Origin: an uncultured Alphaproteobacteria bacterium
GTDB taxonomy: Bacteria > Pseudomonadota > Alphaproteobacteria > MPNO01 > UBA2964
Direction: 5' to 3'
Length of the DNA: 51,568 nt
Assembly: GCA_938048165.1 (NCBI GenBank)
Contig: CALIBP010000035.1
Location: forward strand, 1 to 51,568
The position numbers and the translations under genes were made by a program. Below, piece by piece: positions 43,371 to 51,102 of this stretch; position 1 is the first letter of the stretch, and each line of letters opens with the position of its first letter. The notes under the pieces are model-generated. The model was not told the origin of the DNA and ran no database searches. It saw only the letters and a list, made by a program, of their open reading frames with translations.

Positions 43371-44294
43371 ATGCCGATCGAGAAATCGGTTTCTATCGGC
43401 GAGGGTGACAATAGTCTTTTCGGCACGTTAACCCTTCCGGAAGGGACGAGCCGTTTTGACGCCGTCCTGATCTGGTCAGGGTCTGGGCCAACGGACCGGG
43501 ACGGCAATTTTTCGGGACATAACAATAATTGCCTTGAGATGGTCGCGCATGGCTTGGCGGCCGCCGGCTATGCCTCCATTCGGGCCGACAAGCGCGGCAT
43601 CGGTGAAAGTGCTGCAGCGGTATCGAATGAAATTGATCTTCGCTTTGAAACCTATATCGACGATGCGATGCGTTGGGCCGAGTTTCTCAAACAGGTCCCG
43701 GGTGTTCGCCAGGTTTTGCTGTTGGGACACAGTGAAGGAGCCCTTATCCAGACAATGGTCGCACAACACTTCGGTGCGGCCGGATTGGTGCTTGTCGCTG
43801 GAACCGGCTTTAAAGCTGCCGACATTTTACGGCGGCAACTTGCGGCTCCGTCCTTCACGATCCCTGAAAAGCAACTAACAGAAATTCACACAATCCTGGA
43901 TAGTCTGGATGCCGGGGAAATTGTTGATGTTGTTTCTCCCGATCTGGAAGGCCAGTACCGTCCGAGCGTGCAACCCTATTTGATGTCGTGGTTCAAATAT
44001 GATCCGCAGGCTGAGTTGGCTAAAACTGATCTGCCGGTATTGGTCATACAGGGCACAACAGATTTCCAGGTGCTAATGGAGGATGCGGAACGTTTGGCGG
44101 CGGCCCGTCCTGCTATAGAATTGTTGCAAATCGACGGGATGAACCATGTTCTCAAGGAGGCACCGAAAGAGCGGTCTTCCAACTACGCGACTTACGGCAA
44201 ACCTCTGTTGCCGCTGAGCAGCAAATTAATGCCGGCGATTACGGCTTTCTTTGACAAACATGCTCTTTCCGCCGAGGTAGCGAATGATCGCTAG
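43371..44294 (+). CDS. Alpha/beta hydrolase
   Basis: A 307-aa alpha/beta-hydrolase-fold protein. The catalytic triad is visible as Ser121 in the nucleophile elbow GHSEG, probably Asp231 (LPVLVIQGTTDFQV) and His259 (DGMNHVLK). The oxyanion/early part reads WSGSGPTDRDGN. It starts nine bases after the CoxL-like gene, which suggests co-transcription. Candidate reactions include ester or ring cleavage; the substrate is unknown. It is convergent with the oxidase gene at 44295. Confidence 0.88.
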   Translation: MPIEKSVSIGEGDNSLFGTLTLPEGTSRFDAVLIWSGSGPTDRDGNFSGHNNNCLEMVAHGLAAAGYASIRADKRGIGESAAAVSNEIDLRFETYIDDAMRWAEFLKQVPGVRQVLLLGHSEGALIQTMVAQHFGAAGLVLVAGTGFKAADILRRQLAAPSFTIPEKQLTEIHTILDSLDAGEIVDVVSPDLEGQYRPSVQPYLMSWFKYDPQAELAKTDLPVLVIQGTTDFQVLMEDAERLAAARPAIELLQIDGMNHVLKEAPKERSSNYATYGKPLLPLSSKLMPAITAFFDKHALSAEVANDR

Positions 44295-45368
44295 CTAGCC
44301 AACCTTGCCACCGGGTAAATGCGGAAACGCTGAATGCTCATGCGGCAGGGTTACCGGCATCGCTTCTGTGACGCTTGCGGTGGCAAGTTCATCCAGTGAC
44401 GTTACGCCGATGAGTCCCATTGTCGTGGTGATTTCCCGTTCCAGAAGTTCGAGACAGCGAACAAGACCTTCAGCACCACCGGCGCCGAGCGCATAGGCTT
44501 GCAGCCGACCAATGCCAACGGCTTTTGCACCAAGGATCAGGGCTTTGACGATGTCTGTGCCACGGGTGAATCCGCCATCGATAAGGACCTCCGCTTTGCC
44601 ATCAACTGCTTCTACGATTTCAGGCAGCATTTGGATATTGCCGAGAACATGATCGAGCTGACGTCCGCCATGGTTCGAGATATAGACGCCCTGGACACCG
44701 TGCTCGACAGCGAGGGCGGCATCCTCGGCGGTCATGATGCCTTTCAGGATCAGCGGCGTATCTCCAATTTCACCCTGGATCAGCTTGACGGTTTCCCAGG
44801 TGATCTTCTTTTGCCATTCGCGAGCAGCGACGCGGCGCAAGGCCAGCTGTGCGGGGTTGAGCCGTTCGCGATTGCCATAGAAAGCCGAGTCGACTGTCAG
44901 CGTCACCGACGCGTAGTTGGCTTTGACGACACGGCGCACCAGATCTCTGATCCAGTCATCATCCCCACGCACATAAATCTGAAATGATTTCGGATGCGGA
45001 CTGTTGGCTGCAACTTCTTCGAGGCTCGGCTGGCAGACGGTAGAGAGAAAGTTGACGCTGCCAAATTCTTCTGCGGCATTGTCAACGTCGATACCACCAT
45101 TGGCGGAGAAGCGTTCAATGCCGCCCATCGGCGCGAGAAGCACCGGAATGCGGAGTTTATGTCCGAAGAATTCTGTCTCCGTATTAATCTCGCTGACATC
45201 GCGACAGATGCGCGGACGGAAGGCGAGACAATCGAGGGCCATGCGGTTACGCCGGAGCGAGGTCTCACTCTCGGCAGCGCCACAAATATAATCCCAGTTG
45301 TCCTGATCAAGATTACGCCGGGCCATCATGATCATGTCGTGCGTGGTCTCAAAAATGGCGTCACTCAT
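44295..45368 (-). CDS. FMN-dependent alpha-hydroxyacid oxidase/dehydrogenase
   Basis: A 357-aa TIM-barrel FMN enzyme of the lactate/glycolate/mandelate oxidase family. The catalytic His233 is in SNHGGRQLDH; the flavin region is VLIDGGFTRGTD, and the phosphate-binding segment GRLQAYALGAGG. The N-terminal WDYICGAAESETSLRRNR is typical. It lies 42 bases downstream of a paralogue on the same strand and is likely co-transcribed with it. It is also related to the product of 31033. Its substrate and electron acceptor cannot be told from sequence. Confidence 0.92.
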   Translation of the reverse strand: MSDAIFETTHDMIMMARRNLDQDNWDYICGAAESETSLRRNRMALDCLAFRPRICRDVSEINTETEFFGHKLRIPVLLAPMGGIERFSANGGIDVDNAAEEFGSVNFLSTVCQPSLEEVAANSPHPKSFQIYVRGDDDWIRDLVRRVVKANYASVTLTVDSAFYGNRERLNPAQLALRRVAAREWQKKITWETVKLIQGEIGDTPLILKGIMTAEDAALAVEHGVQGVYISNHGGRQLDHVLGNIQMLPEIVEAVDGKAEVLIDGGFTRGTDIVKALILGAKAVGIGRLQAYALGAGGAEGLVRCLELLEREITTTMGLIGVTSLDELATASVTEAMPVTLPHEHSAFPHLPGGKVG

Positions 45369-45410
45369 TATGTTCTCCGTCTATCGGGTGTGTAAATTGT
45401 CAACGGGCGG

Positions 45411-46481
45411 TCAGGTTAAACGGCCACCGGGAATATGGGGGAAGGCACTCATTTCATGAGCCGGGTTCACCGGTCGGGCTTTTGCCAGATAAGAGGGATC
45501 GAGTTGATCCAGCGATGTCACGCCGAGTAATCCCATGGTAATCCTGATCTCGTCTTCGAGAATGGTCAGGCAATCCATCAGTGCGGATAGTCCGCCGGCG
45601 CACAAAGCAAATGCCTGCAGCTTACCAATTCCGACGGCCTGAGCCCCAAGGGCAATGGCTTTGAGGACATCAGTGCCACGCATAAAACCGCCATCGACAA
45701 AGACTTCGGCGCGGCCGTTTACGGCCGCGACAATGTCGGGCAGGACTTGAATGGTTGCCCGGTCGTGATCGAGCTGGCGGCCACCATGGTTCGATACGTA
45801 AATTACGGACGCACCGTGTTGAACACCAATTTCGGCGTCCTCGGGACGGCTGACCCCTTTGAGAATCATGGGGCCGCCCCAGATCTGACGGATTTCATCC
45901 CAGGTATCCCAGTTAAGGGCGGCCAGAAATTCCCGACCGGCGGAATTGGTGCGCGTGGGTGGCGTCCAGCCGGCCATCATCTGACGCTCACGATTGGAAT
46001 AGACCGCCGCATCAACGGTGACGGCGAGGGCGTCATAATTGTTTTGTTTTACGCGACCGAGTAATTCTTCGAGCCAGTCTCGTCCACCGCGGACATAAAT
46101 CTGATAGACCTTGGGGTGTAGGCTGTTCATTGCGATCTCTTCCAGCGAAGGTCTGGAATGACCGCTCAGCATGTTAAGAATGCCAAACTCTTCTGCCGCA
46201 TCATCGACAGCCTGCGCGGCCGCCGGCGTGACGAGTTGAAGCGATGCCATGGGGGCAAGAAATACCGGTATACGAGACTTATGGCCCATCACTGTGGTGG
46301 AGTAGTCGATCTCGGAAACATCGCGGAGAACGCGAGGTTTGAGGGCAATTGAATCGAGACCGAACCGATTGCGGCGCATGGCGGTTTCACTTTCACTGCC
46401 GCCGGCAAGATAATCCCAGACCGGGCCACGGGCGTTGCGCCGAGCTCTCCTGATAATCTCGTGGTTCGTTCTGAATTCCAT
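45411..46481 (-). CDS. FMN-dependent alpha-hydroxyacid oxidase/dehydrogenase (tandem paralogue)
   Basis: A 356-aa paralogue of the neighbouring oxidase. Catalytic His232 is in SNHGGRQLDH, with VFVDGGFMRGTD and GKLQAFALCAGG following. The N-terminus has WDYLAGGSESETAMRRNR, and the C-termini of the two (SAFPH-PGG) are nearly the same. It is first in a two-gene minus-strand unit, divergent from the dioxygenase at 46648. Whether they act as homomers or together is unknown. Confidence 0.92.
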   Translation of the reverse strand: MEFRTNHEIIRRARRNARGPVWDYLAGGSESETAMRRNRFGLDSIALKPRVLRDVSEIDYSTTVMGHKSRIPVFLAPMASLQLVTPAAAQAVDDAAEEFGILNMLSGHSRPSLEEIAMNSLHPKVYQIYVRGGRDWLEELLGRVKQNNYDALAVTVDAAVYSNRERQMMAGWTPPTRTNSAGREFLAALNWDTWDEIRQIWGGPMILKGVSRPEDAEIGVQHGASVIYVSNHGGRQLDHDRATIQVLPDIVAAVNGRAEVFVDGGFMRGTDVLKAIALGAQAVGIGKLQAFALCAGGLSALMDCLTILEDEIRITMGLLGVTSLDQLDPSYLAKARPVNPAHEMSAFPHIPGGRLT

Positions 46482-46647
46482 CTCTCGGTATGATCCCTGT
46501 ATCTACGCTATTTGGGCGCGTCCGACCGGACGGCGGCGAAGGGCAAACTTTAGTGTCTGCATTGATCCTTGTCGAGATGAAGGGGGGTATCAAATTTTTG
46601 TTTAAATCGGTTTCCCAACAAAGAAATTAAGGCGTAAAATCCCACAC

Positions 46648-47742
46648 ATGTCTGAGATAGAAACAAAAGATCGTTCAACGCAGCGTTCACCAGCGGTTCC
46701 GATGGAGCCGGTGATTGACCCGGCGGCCTGGACTGCGTCTGACCTCGCGTCAGATCAGGGCTGGATTCACGAACTCTCAGAGTCGGATGTGGCGGAGCTT
46801 GATGCGTTGGTCACGTCACTCTCGGCGCGGATTACAGATGTCCTTGAAATAATGGATTCTGATGTCGTTCTGCCATCCCTGGGCCCACGGCTGGAGCGGG
46901 TCGCGAATGATGTGCTCCACGGCAGAGGGCTTGCCCTGATTAGGGGGGTGCCAGTTGAGCGTTATTCCAGGCTGGAATCCGCTATTGCATTCTGGTGTAT
47001 CGGCGGTTTTATCGGCGATCCTGTATCACAGAACGCCAAAGGACATCTGTTGGGGCATGTTCAGGATCTCGGCGGGACAACGTTGGCCAATCCCAATAAT
47101 CGGGGGTATCAGACCCAGGAAGGGCTGCCATATCACTGCGATTCCTGTGACGTTGTCGTGTTGTTGTGCCTCCATCCGTCTAAATCGGGTGGCGAGAGTA
47201 CAGTCGTCAGCTCGCTGAACATTTATAACGAGATGCTCAAGCGAAATCCCGACGCAACGAAAGCTTTGACGGAAGCGATTTATCGCGATCGTCGAAATGA
47301 AATTCCTGAAGACAAGGACCCGTGGTTTCAGCTACCGGTCTTTAACTTCCATGACGATCTCATGACAGTGAGCTGGCAGGGTGGCTATATCCGTTCTGCC
47401 ACCCGGTTTGACGAACTCCCGCCGCACTCTCAGGAATTGAAGGATGGCCTGGATTTGTTCAATCATCTGGCCAATGAGCTGGCTTATTCGATGGATTTTA
47501 AGCCCGGTGACATTCAGATTTTACATAACCATGTGACCGTGCATTCGCGGACGGCCTTTGAAGAATACCCGGAGCCGGAACGCAAACGACATCTATTGCG
47601 GCTGTGGCTGGCAACGCCAAACGGGCGTCCGCTATCGCCAGCCTACGCAAATCGATATGGAAACCTGAAACCCGGCGCCAGACCGGCAGGAGGAATAATT
47701 GTTCCTGGGACTTTATTTAAAGCCCCATTAGAGGCAGAATAA
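46648..47742 (+). CDS. TauD/TfdA family dioxygenase (large)
   Basis: A 364-aa Fe(II)/2-oxoglutarate dioxygenase, about 80 residues longer than the others here. Iron ligands are His163-x-Asp165 (YHCDSCD) and His299 (VHSRTAF); Arg318 (HLLRLWL) anchors 2-oxoglutarate. The subgroup resembles large TauD-like proteins with an added N-terminal segment (PVIDPAAWTASDLA) seen in gamma-butyrobetaine-like relatives. No strong ribosome-binding site precedes the ATG (AAGG is 15 bases upstream), so the start is uncertain; a start at 46702 would fit too. It precedes the amidohydrolase run. Confidence 0.88.
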   Translation: MSEIETKDRSTQRSPAVPMEPVIDPAAWTASDLASDQGWIHELSESDVAELDALVTSLSARITDVLEIMDSDVVLPSLGPRLERVANDVLHGRGLALIRGVPVERYSRLESAIAFWCIGGFIGDPVSQNAKGHLLGHVQDLGGTTLANPNNRGYQTQEGLPYHCDSCDVVVLLCLHPSKSGGESTVVSSLNIYNEMLKRNPDATKALTEAIYRDRRNEIPEDKDPWFQLPVFNFHDDLMTVSWQGGYIRSATRFDELPPHSQELKDGLDLFNHLANELAYSMDFKPGDIQILHNHVTVHSRTAFEEYPEPERKRHLLRLWLATPNGRPLSPAYANRYGNLKPGARPAGGIIVPGTLFKAPLEAE

Positions 47743-47812
47743 ATTTTTACTATTAGGTAGATCGTTTCTGAGACGCTGGAAACGCAGGCAAATGCGAGGT
47801 TAGGAGAAGACA

Positions 47813-49021
47813 ATGGAACTACCCACAAGCGATCGCTATCACTCCATGAGCGTTGATAGCTTCGATACCGAGAAGCTGTTGACTAATGCCGCCCGTCAGC
47901 GAGACGCCCGCAAGTTAAACGAATTCCCGATCTTTGATGCTGATGCGCATCACTATGAAGGCGAATCAATTTCAGAGATCATTGAGTTTATTGATGATGA
48001 TATTCTGAACCATCTTGCTCGCGCCAATCCCGCAATTATTTCATCGGGCCGCGGCGGTTATCAGCCAATGGGTGGCCGGATCACTCGCTATCCTCTGCGC
48101 AAGATCGAAGAAACACCGGCAGACGGAACCCATCGCGATGTGCATCTGTCGCGTCGCTGGATGGACGCGATGGGCATCGACTATATTGGTTTGTTCCCCA
48201 CAGGTATGCTGGGGATCGGTTTGATTCCGCAGGTCGAAGTTGAAGTCCAGTATGCCCGTGCTTATATGCGCTGGCTGACAGAAAAGATTTTGCCTCAGGA
48301 TCCTCGGGTTAAGGGCTATGTGTTCTTACCATTCAATAGCCCGGAAGCTGCTTACGAAATTGCAACTGAATTTGGCGACAAGGAAGGCATCGTTGGCTTC
48401 CTGATCACCAGCCCTCGCTATAAGCCGGTCCACGACAATGCCTATATGAAGACTTACAGCTATATAGAAGAAACCGGTAAGCCGCTGATCTTCCATTCTG
48501 GCCTTAACTGGAATGATCCGTTGATGTCCGTGACCAACCGTTTTATCGCGGCGCATGCTCTCGGCTTCACGCTCTATAACGTGATCCATATGTGTAACTG
48601 GATTTGTAATGCGCTTAACGAACGTTTCCCGAAGATCCCGGTTGTCTGGACAGAGTCCGGTCTTGCCTGGGTGCCGTGGCTCGGGCAACGGCTTGATAAT
48701 GACTACAAGATGCGGTCGTCGGAAATTCCTGGTCTAAAAAAACTGCCCAGCGAATATATGGGCGACATGTTCTACACCAGTCAGCCTATGGAAATGCCCA
48801 ACGATCTCTCGTTCCTGGAAAGCACCTTCAAGATGATTAATGCAGAAACGCAGTTGCTTTATTCATCTGACTATCCGCATTGGGATGCTGATATGCCGAG
48901 CACGATCTACGATCTGCCATTCCTTGATGAGAAGGCAAAGCGGAACATTCTGGGCGGCAATGCAATCAGGATCTTTAACTTGGATGTGTCGGACCGCTAT
49001 CCGAACTACAAGGCTGCGTAA
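47813..49021 (+). CDS. Amidohydrolase-2 family protein (ACMSD-like)
   Basis: A 402-aa TIM-barrel metal-dependent protein of the amidohydrolase_2 (ACMSD/gamma-resorcylate decarboxylase-like) family, whose members decarboxylate or hydrolyse aromatic or related acids. The metal-site start is DADAHHYE (42-49); further His is at FHSGLNW and the Asp/His in SDYPHWD (352-358). GGAGAA precedes the ATG. A paralogue lies at 49864, with a Rieske protein and a small gene between, and an intrinsic-type hairpin follows this gene. The substrate is unknown. Confidence 0.88.
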   Translation: MELPTSDRYHSMSVDSFDTEKLLTNAARQRDARKLNEFPIFDADAHHYEGESISEIIEFIDDDILNHLARANPAIISSGRGGYQPMGGRITRYPLRKIEETPADGTHRDVHLSRRWMDAMGIDYIGLFPTGMLGIGLIPQVEVEVQYARAYMRWLTEKILPQDPRVKGYVFLPFNSPEAAYEIATEFGDKEGIVGFLITSPRYKPVHDNAYMKTYSYIEETGKPLIFHSGLNWNDPLMSVTNRFIAAHALGFTLYNVIHMCNWICNALNERFPKIPVVWTESGLAWVPWLGQRLDNDYKMRSSEIPGLKKLPSEYMGDMFYTSQPMEMPNDLSFLESTFKMINAETQLLYSSDYPHWDADMPSTIYDLPFLDEKAKRNILGGNAIRIFNLDVSDRYPNYKAA

Positions 49022-49044
49022 GCATCAATCGATTTCTTCTCCTG

Positions 49045-49075
49045 CGAAGGCCGGGTGATTGCCCGGCCTTCGTTT
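49045..49075 (+). terminator. Hairpin terminator (weak T-run)
   Basis: CGAAGGCCGGG pairs perfectly with CCCGGCCTTCG around a six-base loop, followed by TTT. It lies 24 bases after the amidohydrolase stop and may end or attenuate that transcript before the Rieske gene. Confidence 0.75.
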
Positions 49076-49147
49076 CGAAGACAAGGTCAATTGGCTTTCG
49101 GGCTGAGGAAATAAGTAAAGAGATATCAAGTTAAGAAAGGGAGCGTA

Positions 49148-49519
49148 ATGGCTAAGGAAATTCTCGTTGGAAAGGCCTCCGACTTCAAAGAAGGGGATAA
49201 GAAAATAGTCCCTAACGGCAAAAACAGCGAAATCGGCGTCTATCTTGTGCATGGGAACTGGTATGCCTATGCCAATCTGTGCCCGCATCAGGGTGGACCG
49301 GCTTGTGAAGGTCTGTTGATGGCCAAGGTTGAAGAGGTTATTGCCGAAGACAAAACCTATCAAGGCATGCGCTTTAATCACGACGAAATGCATATCGTTT
49401 GCCCATGGCATGGCTGGGAGTTCGATATTGCTGACGGCCAGGCTGTTGCCGACCGTAAATGGAGCCTTCGCAAGTTTGAGGTCGAGGTTCGCGGAGAAGA
49501 TGTCTATGTCATCGCCTGA
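49148..49519 (+). CDS. Rieske [2Fe-2S] ferredoxin-like protein
   Basis: A 123-aa single-domain Rieske protein. The cluster ligands are Cys45 and His47 (CPHQGG) and Cys85 and His88 (CPWHGW). The spacing between the two motifs (37 residues) is longer than the usual spacing of about 16-20 in ferredoxin-type Rieske proteins, because of an inserted, charged segment (MAKVEEVIAEDKTYQGM). It would carry electrons to an oxygenase, but no ring-hydroxylating alpha subunit lies in the window. AGAAAGGGAG precedes the ATG. It overlaps the next small gene by 14 bases. Confidence 0.88.
   Translation: MAKEILVGKASDFKEGDKKIVPNGKNSEIGVYLVHGNWYAYANLCPHQGGPACEGLLMAKVEEVIAEDKTYQGMRFNHDEMHIVCPWHGWEFDIADGQAVADRKWSLRKFEVEVRGEDVYVIA
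49493..49497 (+). promoter_or_regulatory. Ribosome-binding site fixing the start at 49506
   Basis: GGAGA lies eight bases before the ATG at 49506, inside the 3' end of the Rieske gene. It is too close to the ATG at 49500. Confidence 0.6.
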
Positions 49520-49847
49520 ACCAGATCCCAGAGCGGCGGATCTTCCCGAGGGCGGTGAGGTCATCGCCCATATTCCGGATGAAGAGGCCGCCCTGCGCGC
49601 CTTTGCCAAGGCCGTTAGCGAAGTCCCAGAAGGCGAAGCTATTCCGGAGGCCGTAATTCAGCAGGGATTTACAGCACTGACCCGTCTTTATGCCGTCAAA
49701 TTCCAGTTGGGCGAACGCTGGGAGCCCTTTGCGGATAACAGCATGGTGCCTGCAACAGCGGCTATGATTATGTGTACATCGATGATGAGAGCGGTGAATG
49801 TCGAGGTGTTTGAGCTCGGCATGTGGCAATCTTGGTCGGGTGCCTAA
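49506..49847 (+). CDS. Small protein of unknown function
   Basis: A 113-aa protein I do not recognise. It is acidic in its N-terminal third (PDEEAALRAFAKAVSEVPEGE) and mixed hydrophobic later (VPATAAMIMCTSMMRAVNVEVFELGMW), with no signal peptide. It overlaps the Rieske gene by 14 bases and precedes the second amidohydrolase by 16 bases. Coupled translation with both neighbours suggests a structural or accessory subunit of an enzyme made by this cassette. Confidence 0.65.
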   Translation: MSSPEPDPRAADLPEGGEVIAHIPDEEAALRAFAKAVSEVPEGEAIPEAVIQQGFTALTRLYAVKFQLGERWEPFADNSMVPATAAMIMCTSMMRAVNVEVFELGMWQSWSGA

Positions 49848-49863
49848 GCCCTAGAGGAGTACA

Positions 49864-51090
49864 ATGGATTTACCGACGAGTGATATTCACAAGCAAGCCG
49901 TAAAATCTCTAGATACGACTAGTTTGCTAACCAACGCGGCCCGGCAACGGGATGCGCGCAACTATGCGTCATTCCCCATCGTTGATGTCGATTGCCATCA
50001 TTATGAGAATGAGTCGATCTCAGAGATCGTTAAGTACATCGACGATCCCGTCATGAAGCAGATGGGAATGTTGTATACCGGTGGGGGAACGGGTGGTCAG
50101 ACACCATTTAACCCCGGACTTGTTGGCTATCAGGATGTTGCTGGGCGCGTCACGCGCTATCCATTGCGTAAGACCGAGACGACGCCAGGAGATGACAAAC
50201 ATCGCGATGTTCACCTGTCGCTGCGCTGGATGGATGCGATGGGCGTTGATTATGTCTGCTTGTTCCCAACCCCGATGCTGAGCCTTGGCCTTCATCCGCA
50301 GCCAGAAGTCGAGGCAGGTTTGGCGAAAGCCTATAATCGGTGGCTCTTGGAAAATATTACGTCCAAAGAAGAACGCATCAAGACGATGATGTACGTACCG
50401 TTCAGTGACCCTGAAGCGGCCTATGAAACGGTTAAGGAATTTGGTGATCATCCCGATGTCATCGGCTTTATGATCGTGTCGGTGCGGTATCACGCGGTAC
50501 ACAGCAACGCTTACATGAAGACCTATGCGTTGATGGAAGAGCTCGGCAAACCGCTTGGGTTCCATAGTAACTATAACTGGAATGACCGGTTGGTCGGTAA
50601 CAGCAACCGCTTCCTGGTGACGCATGCGCTGGGCTTTACCGTTTATAACGCAGTGCACCTGTGTAACTGGGTCGTCAACGCGATGCCGGAGCGGTTTCCC
50701 AAGCTAAAAACCGTCTGGATTGAATCAGGCCTTGCCTGGATTCCGTGGGTCATGCAGCGGCTGGACAATGATTACAAGATGCGCTGGTCCGAAGCGCCGT
50801 CTCTGAAGGGTCTGCCGAGCGATTATATGCGCGAGATGTATTACACCAGTCAGCCGATGGAAATGCCGGACAATATGGATGTCCTGAAAACGACGTTCGA
50901 CATGATCAATGCCGATGATCAGCTGCTGTGGGCATCGGACTATCCGCATTGGGATATGGATGTGCCGAGTGTCATTTATGACCTGCCATTCCTGGATGAG
51001 CGGCAGAAACAAAAGATCCTCGGCGGTAATGCCATTGATCTGTTTAATCTCGATGTCAGCAAGCGTTTCCCGAACTACAAACCAGCCTGA
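49864..51090 (+). CDS. Amidohydrolase-2 family protein (tandem paralogue)
   Basis: A 408-aa paralogue of the amidohydrolase at 47813, with DVDCHHYE at 41-48, GFHSNYNW, and SDYPHWD at 358-364. Key positions and the C-terminal LFNLDVSKRFPNYKPA are alike, so both keep a potential metal site. GAGGAG sits close before the ATG. It lies 12 bases upstream of an MmgE/PrpD gene on the same strand. The pair may act on the same or related compounds, or form a heteromer. Confidence 0.88.
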   Translation: MDLPTSDIHKQAVKSLDTTSLLTNAARQRDARNYASFPIVDVDCHHYENESISEIVKYIDDPVMKQMGMLYTGGGTGGQTPFNPGLVGYQDVAGRVTRYPLRKTETTPGDDKHRDVHLSLRWMDAMGVDYVCLFPTPMLSLGLHPQPEVEAGLAKAYNRWLLENITSKEERIKTMMYVPFSDPEAAYETVKEFGDHPDVIGFMIVSVRYHAVHSNAYMKTYALMEELGKPLGFHSNYNWNDRLVGNSNRFLVTHALGFTVYNAVHLCNWVVNAMPERFPKLKTVWIESGLAWIPWVMQRLDNDYKMRWSEAPSLKGLPSDYMREMYYTSQPMEMPDNMDVLKTTFDMINADDQLLWASDYPHWDMDVPSVIYDLPFLDERQKQKILGGNAIDLFNLDVSKRFPNYKPA

Positions 51091-51102
51091 CGACGAATTG
51101 CG

